A DNA stretch of 64,000 nt from Physcomitrium patens (Eukaryota; Streptophyta; Bryopsida; Funariales; Funariaceae), in assembly GCF_000002425.4 (NCBI RefSeq), contig NC_037263.1, positions 12,294,733 through 12,358,732 of the forward strand. Reading direction: 5' to 3'. Each line of letters begins with the position of its first letter. The stretch's first letter is position 1. Position numbers and translations under genes: made by a program. The notes below the pieces were generated by a model that was given only the letters and a program-made list of their open reading frames with translations, searched no databases and was not told where the DNA came from. Shown piece after piece: positions 51,201 to 61,100 of this stretch.

Positions 51201-51640
51201 ACGAGAAATCCAATCTATGGAAGGATTATATTTTTCTAACTATGATAAACCTAAAATAATTAGATTACACAAATATCTAATTATAATAAAGATTACGTAA
51301 CTACTATGACTATTTATTGCTACATCTATAGTAAATGTTTCATGAGTAACATCTCTAGAAGACAATAGACAACCATCTATGACTTCTATATGAGCTGGTT
51401 TGGTTTTTTATACTAATGATATTTTATGACTTTTAATAAATTCTATGTCTAAAAAACAAGTTGAGGCTTCTGAATCTATCAAGGTAGAGGCTTTATAATT
51501 ATTAGTTCTTAAACGCACATCTATTATAAAATAAAGAGAGGGTTTTGAGGAGAGGATAGGACCTTTATTAATAATTGTATCAGATTCCAGCCGCACTATC
51601 CCTATTGTAGTTACATAAATTTGTTTACTATCACATTGTC
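48203..51640 (-). pseudogene. pol: Element B pol with chromodomain (broken)
   Basis: Read from high to low coordinates. Protease near 51,470 reads DSEA for DSGA. RT carries YYLDN near 50,440 (the second active-site Asp is changed to Asn, GAC to AAC). RNase H is at 49,600-50,200 and integrase at 48,720-49,570. In integrase the stretch around the second catalytic Asp is deleted: LFLDNIYCY is joined almost directly to KILKVDIKLS near 49,005. The chromodomain at about 48,210-48,400 keeps LEYLVHWRRYDI, but one Trp codon is TGA. The 3' end is TGA at 48,203. Confidence 0.8.
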
Positions 51641-52611
51641 TTCTTTGACAAATGTGCTCATCATTTTGTGATTTTGTCACTTCTTTGGATAATGTTGAGT
51701 AGTGTATTTAGATTCTCCACAATATAGGTACAATCCTTCTTGACACGCAACCAATCTTTTTTTGCTTGGTTAGAACTTTAAAATGTACCACATCAATTTG
51801 CATATCTTTTACTTCTGAATGTATGTGTTGAAGAGATGTTGGTGTTGCCATCGAATTGTAGTAACGTTGAGGCCCATTTATGTGACTCTCAGATCAAAAT
51901 TCAAAAAGTCGATTGTCATATTTCATAGCAAAGTCAATTGCTTGACTCAATGTTTAAGGATCAAGTAAGTTGAGCTTCAATTTCTTTACTTCATATTGTA
52001 ATCCATAGAGAAATTGGATAATAAGTCCAACATCATTCTTCTTGATATCAGTTGCAAGTTGTTCAAAATTGTGAAACATATAACGTTAGAAATTAATTGT
52101 CTTGATGCAAAATATGGATCTTATTGATTGCAACACAAGTTGCATCATGTTCTCCGTATATGGATTAAAATTCCACCAAAAATACCTCCAGATTATCCAA
52201 TATTAGATCTTGTCATTCAAGAAAAGATGAAAACCATGATAAAGCTAAACCTAAAAGAAATGTACCAATGAATCTTACTTGTGATCCTAGAGTTGGATAG
52301 CTTTGAGATTGAAGTTCAATTACAAGTTTTACTTGATTGATAAATCTTTGAAATTTGGATCTTGTACCATCAAACTTCTCGGACAAAGTAACTCTTGGTT
52401 CTCTAATACTTAAAAGATGTTCCATCGTAGGTGGAAGGACATGATTTGGTACAAATATTGAAGCAGCTCTAATCATCTCTATATCCTCACTTCTTACCAT
52501 TCTTGTTGATCCTTGTGGTGGTAAGATATATTGATGTATTACAAGCATCAACTCTATCAATTGCTCTTGTATTTGTGCCAATGCACTCTTCATTTCAACA
52601 AGCTCTGCCAT
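51641..52611 (-). pseudogene. gag: Element B gag (broken)
   Basis: Starts MAELVEMKSALAQIQEQLIELML at 52,611. The first 133 codons are open and parallel element A gag, with EPRVTLSEKFDGTRSKFQRFINQVK matching EPKIGLPKKFDGTISKFRGFIN. Downstream stops and a damaged zinc knuckle near 51,700 end the frame. Confidence 0.75.
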
Positions 52612-52804
52612 AATAACACTCAAAAAAATATCTAATATCACTCAAGATAAGTAGAAGAAAAGACTTGAAGACAAAGAAAATACTAAGAACTATAACAGTT
52701 TATAAGAGGGTAATCCACAACTTCTAATATGTTTATGTCTTATCATGAAAAAAGAATAATCTATTCTTAATGAAGATAAGACAAAGCTCTGCTAATATAA
52801 GTAT

Positions 52805-52815
52805 ACTCTTGTCAA
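52805..52815 (-). promoter_or_regulatory. Self-complementary primer-binding site of element B
   Basis: On the element strand the sequence just inside the 5' LTR is TTGACAAGAGT. It does not begin with TGG as tRNA-primed sites do. It is the exact reverse complement of ACTCTTGTCAA, the predicted RNA 5' end in the family's LTRs (54,738-54,748; also 3,082-3,092 reversed). See the finding on self-priming. Confidence 0.6.
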
Positions 52816-52817
52816 TC

Positions 52818-52990
52818 TCTCAAGGACATGAATTAAAAGATGATGCACAAATCAATGAAATCCATATCAAAAAAAGAATAAAAAATTAGAAATAAGAAAG
52901 TACATATATTGAAATGAAACTGAAATGGCTTATTACCAAAAAAATAAGGAAAATTGAGACTCTTGAAACTAGACTAGAAACAAGAAAGGA
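52818..52990 (-). repeat. Truncated 5' LTR of element B
   Basis: Matches the first 170 bases or so of the LTR at 47,076 (caaggacatgaa..aaaagatgatgca; gagactcttgaaactagac). It ends in AACAAGAAAGGA, where integrase sequence of element A resumes. About 390 bp of the LTR is missing. Confidence 0.8.
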
Positions 52991-53797
52991 ATTGAAAATT
53001 TTAAAGATTCTAAAATTTGATATAAAACTATCTTCTACATTCTATCCTCAAACTGATAGATAAACAAAGCATGTTAATCAAGTTTTGGAATAATATTTAA
53101 GATGTATTATCAACTATCAACAAGATGATTAGACAACTCTTTTTCCATTGGTAGAGTTTACTTATAATAACATGGTATATTCTTCTACAAAAAAACACCT
53201 TTCTTTCTCAATTATGGTTATCATCTATAACTTGATACTTTTAATTTTTCAAAAGCTGATAATCCTGTAGTGAGAGATTTGACAAATCATTTGTTAGAGC
53301 TACATGCAATAATAAAGGCACAGTTAAAAGAAGCTTAAAAATAACAAAAGATCAATGCAGATGTCTATCGAAAAGAACAACCACAATTCAATGTAGGCAA
53401 CAAAGTATGGTTACTTCATTGCAATATTAAGACCACTTGTCCTTGTGATAAATTGGACTATCGTAGACTTAGACCTTTTCATAATTTTCAACAAGTCAAT
53501 CTAGTTGAATATCTATTACACTTACCAGAGTCAATGAAGATTCATCATGTATTTTACATGTCTCTTCTTGAAATATATAAGAACGTGAACATATCGAGAA
53601 GAAGACAAGTGCCACCTTTTTCTATAGAATTAGATAATAATGAAGAATTTAAGGTAGAAGAAGTTCTTGATTCAAGGCAACACAAAAATAGGTTGGAATA
53701 TCTTATCTAATAGCATGGATATAATATTAGCAAATACACAAGGGGGCCAACAAAAAATCTTATAAATGCAACAAGGAAGGTAGAAGTTTTTCATTGA
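52991..53797 (+). pseudogene. pol: Element A integrase C-terminal half and chromodomain (broken)
   Basis: Resumes with KILKILKFDIKLSSTFYPQTD, then VNQVLE*YLRCIINYQQDD*, LVEFTYNN, then KVWLLHCNIKTTCPCDKLDYRR and the chromodomain (EEFKVEEVLDSRQHKNRLEYLI, stop, HGYNISKYTRGPTKNL). The stop at 53,708 replaces a chromodomain tryptophan codon region, and the final FHR is cut by a CGA-to-TGA change at 53,795. Chromodomains steer integration towards marked chromatin. Confidence 0.82.
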
Positions 53798-54377
53798 TAG
53801 CATCTATCAAAACCAAGATGAAGATCTTCTCTATAAAAGAAACAAGATCTAGACAAGATAGCATTCTATCTTCTGTACTTGTTTGTAGTTCTTGTGTATT
53901 CGTGATACTAAAGAGATACGGAATCAACAGCCAACAAATTCAACTCAGGAGCCTTTATTTACTGACCTTCCAAATGAAACATTGTAATTGTCACAACCTT
54001 CAAGACGATGCAATTAAGATAAAGATCCTCAAGAATAATATGTTTTTTTTCCAAATAGATGGCGAGATACAATACATTTGATATCACGACCTTAGAAGAG
54101 ACTTTTGATGTTTGGTAATTTTATTAGAGGTTGGAATAATTCTTGATGGTGTTCCAAATATTTTATTTGAAAGAAGCTATGAAGGCATCAATAAAGATTA
54201 AATAACAAGGTAGTCTTTCTCCCTGGATATGAAATACTATCGATGGTAGAGAGGCCCTATCAACCATCTTCAAAGAGAACAAAGATCTGAGTATGCAGCA
54301 AATATAATTTGTCACATCATAGATTTCTTCAACATATGATGACCGCTCCTTGTGAAACTCGTCCATAGAAGGAGAGG
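53798..54377 (+). other. Element A 3' non-coding region
   Basis: Inverted counterpart of 47,636-48,202 in element B, which confirms that A and B share a family. It ends in a purine-rich tract (AGAAGGAGAGG) next to the LTR. Confidence 0.75.
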
Positions 54378-54917
54378 TAATATCACAGATATATACATAT
54401 AAGCCAATAATTATATATATATATATATATATACAAGTTAATTCTATAATATCTTCTATAGAAGTTTCTTAAAAGATTTATAGATGCTGCTTTGACTTTA
54501 TAGATGTCTATAATTGATTTTTTGGATTAAAAAAGTTGTCAACAAGTTGGCCATGTGCTACATATGTTGTTAACTTAAAGATCAAGCTAACTATGTGGCC
54601 CACACAGAGAAAAACTTGCCTTATATATATCAAGGCATGTGTCCTATAAAGTCAATACATATTGGAGGTCCTATAAAACATTATAATGTAGCCCCTAATT
54701 AGATAGTATATATAAAGAGAAGAATGAAGCCCTCTTCACTCTTGTCAACTTCTTTCTTACTTTTAGTCTAATTTTAAGACTTTTATGTTTTTTAGTATTT
54801 AAAAATAGCCATTCTAGTTCTTCTTCAAATATACATATTTTTTTTCTATTTTGTTACTTTTCTTTTGACACTGATTTTAGGAGTTTATGCATCTTCTTTT
54901 AGTTTGTGTCCTTGACA
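54378..54917 (+). repeat. 3' LTR of element A
   Basis: 540 bp, beginning TAATATCACAG and ending CCTTGACA. A TATA box (TATATATAAA) is at 54,707-54,716, and the predicted RNA start ACTCTTGTCAA at 54,738-54,748. Confidence 0.85.
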
Positions 54918-56124
54918 AATATTCAAGCCTTTGTATGTTCTTGTGAGTCATATTAAGGTAATAAAGAACGCAATGTAGTATCTCTTAGACTATTGCAGTC
55001 AATTCCGCTACCTTTGGCACGTTGGGAGCAAATGACTTTGGATCTCAATATATATTTGCTGCAAACACCTCATAATCATACCGTGATTGCTATCTTTATA
55101 GATCAATTCTTGAAGTAACTTTACTTGATCGTGGTATACTCGGATATTGATGCCTCGATGCTTGTATAAGCCTTCTTTGATATGTCTTTTGTTACCATGG
55201 ATTACATCATGTCATTGTTTTAAATCAAGATCCATACTTCATAGGTTGTTTTTGACAAGCCTTATTCAAGCTATTACATATACGACTTGCCATATCTACA
55301 GCCTTCTATTTCCAAACTTAGAGGCAAATAGAGCGTGCAAATCAAACTCTAGAAGATATGCTCCAAATATTTGTGGTGGTTCATTATAATGATTGGGATG
55401 AATACTTGATGCCTTTGGAGTTTACTTACAATGATAGTATTCAAGCAAGTACTAATCTTTCATTATTTTTCTTGAATATCAATCAACATCCAATTACGCC
55501 AATAATTTGTCATCATTCTATCGATACTAGCAACCTGATAACAAAGAAATTTATACAACTACTTATAATAGTCTTATAAGAAGCACGACACCACTTCTTT
55601 ACTATACAAAATTCACAGAAGCAGTATGCAGATAACCATCAACAATATAAGACCTTTCTAGAGGGTGATCAAGTGTTATTCTCCAACACCAACTAGCCAC
55701 TTGCTACATCAATCCAAATACACAAACTAATACTTTGAAGACTTAAATCTTTTTGCATTTCTACAATAATTTTTCATATTGCATATTGCCTCGAGCTTCC
55801 ACTACATATTCAGGTCCTTCCAATCTTTCATGTTTTGTAAATGAAGGAATTTCATATTGAGCCAAAGTGCTTTCTAGATCGACATCAACCACCACTACTA
55901 CCAGTTGTAGTTGATGATCAACAAGAATATGAAGTAGAGAGCATTTTGGAGCATCGCTACCTTTGTCATGGTAGCAGACGTCTACAACTTTAATAGTAAG
56001 TTTTATGGAAAAGTTATCCCATTCACAACGCAATATATAAACTTGAACAAAATCTCATCCATTACCAAGAGACAATTTTAAGATACCATTAGGAGCAAAA
56101 CGAGGACGTTCCGTATTAGTGGAG
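54918..56124 (+). pseudogene. pol: Element C: gypsy integrase and chromodomain relic (second family)
   Basis: A plus-strand fragment that starts within the integrase zinc-binding region. It passes through the core (RWEQMTLDL-type block at about 55,025 and a strongly frameshifted middle) to an open piece at 55,358-55,579: VHYNDWDEYLMPLEFTYNDSIQASTNLSLFFLNINQHPITP. A chromodomain relic lies at about 55,901-55,990 (VVVDDQQEYEVESILEHR). The sequence differs clearly from the A/B family at the same positions. No gag, protease or RT of this family is present, so it is a remnant. Confidence 0.75.
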
Positions 56125-56642
56125 TATAGATAAGATAACTATATAGATAGATAGAACCATGGAAGTTTCTAGAATTGGGATTTGATTGATGGACTACGTA
56201 GAATCTATCGTGGAACATTCTAAAAAGAGTTTAGGATGATTATTTAGAAGGATCTATTATGGAGCCTTTTACAAAAAGCTTAGGGCGGTTATTTAGATCA
56301 GATCTACTATAGAACCTTCTAAAAAAAGAGTTTAAGGTAGTTATTTAGGTGGAGCTTATGATTTAAGAATATTCTAGAAAGTCTAAGGTAACAAGATAAG
56401 ATATAAATAGAATTGGCGATGGCCTTTAGGGACATTTGATTAGGTATGGCTTCAGACCCTTTTTTTTAGTAAAATTTGGTTTTTTATTCTTTTATTCAAT
56501 TCTATTCTATTTCATTTTTGTTTGCTCAATTTATCTTTTATGTTCTATTTTGTTTAGTTCTATTCTGTTCTGGTCTATTTTGTCCTATTTTTTGATGAAG
56601 TTTTATGTTGCTGTAGAATAAAAGAATCTTTGGTTTTTGACA
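56125..56642 (+). repeat. 3' LTR of element C
   Basis: About 518 bp, starting TATAGATAAGATAA and ending TTTTTGACA. A TATA box (TATAAATAG) is near 56,402. Three imperfect copies of a unit of about 50 bp start at 56,211, 56,260 and 56,310. The first 130 bp or so match the fragment at 43,145. Confidence 0.75.
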
Positions 56643-57535
56643 TAGTCTGTTCTTATTTTATATACATTTGTTGTGTGCATATTTAAAATTTTAAAACTAA
56701 TAAAAATTATATTATATGAGAATCATTTATTTCAAAAATATGCATATTATGAAATATTTAAAATATCAAAAACATGATGATATTTAAATTTATAATTAAT
56801 TTATAAATTAAGTGTTTTTTTACGTACATTTCTAAAAGACATGTGCAAAGTCAAAATTGGGTTTTATCTCAAGCATCAAGTACTTAATATTTTTGAAGAT
56901 CTGTTGGGTTAAATAAAAGATATCAATAAAATAAAAAATATAACAATTAAAATTATATAATTAAGATTTATCTTGAAATATGCATGTAAATTTAATTTCA
57001 TTTAAAAACATAAAATGATGATTTGTTTAACTTAATTAGTGATAATTAATATTAAAAAAAATATTTTTTTATACAAAACAGCTTAAGAGATAAACCAATA
57101 AGATAAATCAAAGGAGACAAAACCATCTTTAATTAACTATATATCTTATTGTATCAATTAAAATAAAAACAAAAGTGTAGCAATAACTAAACTCCTGATT
57201 AATCTAAGATCATAATCTAATAACTAAATTCTTGATCAATCTAAGATCAAAATCTAATAACTAAATTCTTGATCAATCTAAGATCAAAATTTGCATGTTG
57301 GTGCTACAAATTGTCAAGAGTAGCACTGTGAGATCACTAGGCATGGAATTAAGAAGTACCACCATAACGTAGAATGACATAGAATATAGTAGAATAACAT
57401 AGAATATAATGGAACAACATGCAACATGCAGTTTCAAGTCATATGATGCTTCAAATTAAAAGTTAATTTACATCATATAATTTACAATGTTTTTATGTGG
57501 AATTTTGATGTAGAATCATTGTGGTGATTTTTCCA
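56643..57535. other. AT-rich spacer
   Basis: No gene supported. It contains a 37-bp unit repeated three times (57,183-57,293). Confidence 0.6.
57183..57293. repeat. 37-bp tandem repeat, three units
   Basis: Units start at 57,183, 57,220 and 57,257 (ATAACTAAA...AATCTAAGATCA). The second and third are nearly identical. Confidence 0.88.
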
Positions 57536-57711
57536 CCACAACAAACATTGGAAAAACCACAATGAGGCCTCATCCATGCCACAACAAACAAACATTAGAA
57601 AAACCTCAATGAGGCCTCATCCACGCCACAACAAACATTAGAAAAACCTCAATGAGGCCTCATCCACGCCACAACAAACATTAGAAAAACCTCAACGAGG
57701 CTTAGTCCACG
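57536..57711. repeat. 43-bp minisatellite, four units, upstream of SNF4
   Basis: Units start at 57,536, 57,579, 57,626 and 57,669. All begin CCACAACAAACA and contain AATGAGGCCTCATCCA or a variant. Unit 2 has a 4-bp expansion (47 bp). Each unit holds the palindrome ATGAGGCCTCAT, except the last, which is changed. Confidence 0.93.
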
Positions 57712-58104
57712 CTTCATGAAGGGGAATGAGAAGGAAATGGCTTGGTCGCGTCCGAAAGTCCGAGGAAAGGGGCATTATTAGACGAAAAGAGCCCAAATGG
57801 GCGAGAGTAAGGAAGGGCGGGATCAGGTCCTCATATTGGCCCCCCCGCTCGGCTCGATCTGACCCGGCCCGGCCCGTTTCCCGCTTGCCCGCTTGCCCGC
57901 CCGACATCGTCTTGCCGACCCCTTCGCAAGCCCGCTGCTTTCTTCGTCTCTCTCAACCTTTCTCGCATTCGCTGTGTGTTTGTTTGTGTGCGTGTGTGTG
58001 TGTCTCTTCATCATCGTGTTGAAGCTCGTAATCGTGCGGGCTGTTGCGTTAATCCGCTTCCTTGTGCTCCTCTCCCAACTCGTGCCGCTCATCCGGTGCA
58101 CCTC
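57712..58104 (+). promoter_or_regulatory. Promoter and 5' leader of SNF4-like gene
   Basis: GC-rich DNA that starts abruptly after the minisatellite. A GT-rich run (TGTGTGCGTGTGTGTGTG) is at about 57,985-58,003. The reading frame of the protein stays open upstream but has no ATG before 58,105. Confidence 0.45.
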
Positions 58105-61100
58105 ATGTTTGGTGAAGAAGGGGCGGCCGCCGCGCCCGTCCCGGTCCTCGTTCCCACTCGCTTCGTGTGGCCGCACGGCGGTCGTCGTGTCTACCTGTGC
58201 GGCGATTTCACACGGTACGTGATCTTCTCCATCGGCTCGATACCAGTCCGGTTCATCATTTTCCTTGGATGTTGTGGATACTGCTTTTGTGGAAGATTCG
58301 GAGTGAGGGAGGGAATCTCTTGGGACAGCGGGTGGATTTGTTTCTAGGAGAGGCGGCTGTCGAGGGCTGGAGGTTTTTCCTATTGCCAATGGGAGAGTTA
58401 TTAATTTTTTCAGGCCGAAGAATTTGTTGCCCATCGATGAAGCATTTTGGGAGAAAAAAAGGTTTCCTGTAGGTTTCTAGAATGGTCCAAAAATCTCGTG
58501 AGTTCTTGAATGGACAGTATAGGAGTTTTTGTTTTCACGAGTTTGGGTTAATCGGGCGCATGAAAATGCTTGTGGGCGGCGCTGACGTGATTTTTAGTCG
58601 TTCAGTCTACTAATGAGGGTTTCGAAGAAGTGATGGAAAGGTGCACTTATTTTACTAATCCGCAGTCAAGGTCAATTTGGACTTGAGAGTACAGAATTTT
58701 GGTGTTTGTGTTGTCTGGTAATGACACCATGACCGCGAGTAGAGGTTGGACACTATTCATCTATGGATGCTATGGGAAGACCTAAATTTTCTGCCGTGGG
58801 AAGATCGATTCTTCCATTGTCATCAGCATTGTTTGCCTAGCCTCGCGATGAACTTGATTATTTTGTCTGTATTTGTGCAATCTTGATGTGTAGCTGGGTT
58901 TCCTTTTTCGAAGTTGGATGAGCTGGTCAAATACAAGGTTTCGTTCATATCTCATATTTTGCTAATCAACGTGGTATTGACTTGGATATTAATACGGCAT
59001 TTGATTAACCATCGGTTGAGTGTTACAGTTAATCATTCAATTGACAATAGCGCAAGATAATGCCACCACTATCTCTCTATCAGTGTCAGACTGGCCACCT
59101 CTCCTCACTGTTGCAGTCTCTCTTTGGTGTTTGAACATTCTCACAATTTATCCACGCTGCAGTTCTTTTGGCCTAAGTAGGCTCAGCGATTAGAATTAAG
59201 GAGCGGATCTAATGTGACGAGCTTGTGGCTTTTTATGAGCTCTCTCTGAATACTGGTGTATATCAGTGAAATAAATTTTGGTTATGTTGTGGAGCTCGAC
59301 TACTTATAGCTTCAAAAATTTGTGGGCGATCATCTTACCTAGAATAATCTTCTGCATGGGCAGCTCCTGTGTGTGCGTACCTTTTAACGGTTACTGGTCG
59401 TGAGGTTTATTCCTCGTACCAAGTCAGTGGAGTGCATATCTGATGGAATGGTTTGGGCTTTTGCTCTAGACTTCGTTGTGCATGAGTGGACAAAAGCCTA
59501 CACCTCACTGAATTTCATATGGCTGCAGATGGCAGGATACATTACCTTTGTCTCCCGTGGAAGGGTCTTCCCGTGTTTTTCAAGTGATATGCAGCTTGGC
59601 ACCAGGTTATCACACGGTATGCAGTTTGTGCTGGTTGTTTAGAATACCCCCTTTTTTTCTTTTCTTTTTTTTAATTTTATTTTAAGGCTATAGTAGAAAC
59701 TTAGGATGCTTGATTTAGGTGGATTTGCTCCCATTGATGAAACAAGTGTATTGGAGATCTAATGTTTAAAAGGCGGGATGTGTTTGGTGTCATTGCAGTA
59801 TAAGTTCATCGTGGATGGAGAATGGAGACATGATGAGCAGCAGGCACACATGGCGGAGTCCAACGGTCAAGTCAATAATTGGCTTCTGATCACCAAGCCG
59901 CAACACCCTATCCTCCCTCCCGCTCCTGACATGGGTACTCCGGGTGTTACCATGGATGTTGACCATGACATGCTTCATCAACCTGTGAGCACCGCAACAC
60001 AGCACTGAAATGAAGACATTTGTGACTGCGCTATTTTCTTTTATTATGACTACCAGTCATCTATTTCTGTAATCGTTGGGAATGCTGATGTCAACATGTT
60101 ATTGACTTCTCTGTAAAGATTGTGTCTTCTGATGCGGTGATATTGTTGAATTGTACTGAAGTACATTTAGCATGTCATATGTGCGACTTATTTGATGTGC
60201 TTGAATTGTTTCATTTGACAGGGGTCAGGAGCTGAAGATCTTCCTCAGATTCATGGTGATGTGCAACAAGATCATCAGCAAGTAGATAGAGCTGTTATGG
60301 CAGAATCTGGGGCCACAGTTGTGTCCTCTGCTGAAGCAGAAGCCTCAAGGAAAAACATAGCCGATTTTTTAAACCGACATTTCGCTTATGACTTACTGCC
60401 TGAATCTGGCAAGGTATGTTCGACAACAACATACTCTCAACCCCACGCCAGGATCATGCACTCTATATCATTCTAAAGACGTGCACGAAGTGAAAAGAAA
60501 ACAACCATTGTGAGGATTGTTTGGGAAGAATTTCGGTTTCGTATAACGAGGAAAAATCGTGCTGTTTGGTGGTGTTGATCATTGTTTTTTGACTTTATTA
60601 TCTTCTTCTCAAGCTGTATCCAAGCATGAACGACCACTGATGCTTTATTAGCATGCAGATACTCATTTTAAGTTGCATAATGTTGTACTAGAGTATTATC
60701 CTAATTTCACAACTTCAAAAGGACGTTTTATAGACTTATTATACGATGTTTCAGTTAAATTTATGTGTAGATATTCTTCACCTATTGAATTAGCAGACAT
60801 TTGAGAATTAAGTCCCGTCCTACTTCAACTGCAATGATGGTATCCAGTAGGCATTGGAGTATGTTAAATTGAATAGTTTACTTGGTATCCAAATACACCC
60901 ATTACATATTATCTCTGTTATTGATGTTGACGTGAGCTATTATAGACCTTCTGAGTTTCAGAATTGAAATCATTGGTCTGTGGTCTGAACAGATGCGTGG
61001 CGTGTACAGGTTGTGGCTCTGGATGTGGCGTTGCCAGTGAAACAAGCTTTTCATGCGCTCTATGAACAGGTATGGATTGTGTATTCTATGTATTGTTATA

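Larger units (their letters stand above)
47076..52990 (-). mobile_element. Element B: minus-strand gypsy chromovirus nested in A
   Basis: Left end: complete 3' LTR (47,076-47,635, minus orientation). Then come a 3' non-coding region (47,636-48,202), chromodomain and pol (48,203 to about 51,640), gag (to 52,611), leader with primer-binding site (52,612-52,817), and the start of the 5' LTR (52,818-52,990). That LTR is cut off and joined to A's integrase. The PBS-like run ACTCTTGTCAA is at 52,805-52,815 on the plus strand. Interrupted by stops and catalytic-site changes, so not autonomous. Confidence 0.85.
43275..54917 (+). mobile_element. Element A: plus-strand gypsy chromovirus, split by element B
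   Basis: Order along the plus strand: leader (43,275-43,455), gag, protease, RT, RNase H, integrase N-terminal half to 47,075. Inserted element B follows (47,076-52,990). A then resumes with the integrase C-terminal half and chromodomain (52,991-53,797), a 3' non-coding region, and a full LTR (54,378-54,917). The 5' LTR and primer-binding site are gone; the leader abuts an LTR fragment of another family. A and B are the same family: the 3' region and LTR of A (53,800-54,917) are the inverted counterpart of B at 47,076-48,202. Many in-frame stops make A inactive. The gag-pol plus chromodomain layout marks a Ty3/gypsy chromovirus, perhaps of the Tcn1-like group known from mosses and fungi (inferred). 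Confidence 0.85.

Noticed and set aside
52612..52817. tRNA-type primer-binding site for element B
   Set aside because: No TGG follows the LTR end; the 11-nt match to the element's own RNA start explains the site better.
57536..57711. CRISPR-like array
   Set aside because: Units are contiguous with no unique spacers and the genome is eukaryotic; it is a minisatellite.
57823..58434. 203-codon minus-strand frame
   Set aside because: Antisense of the SNF4 leader and first exon.
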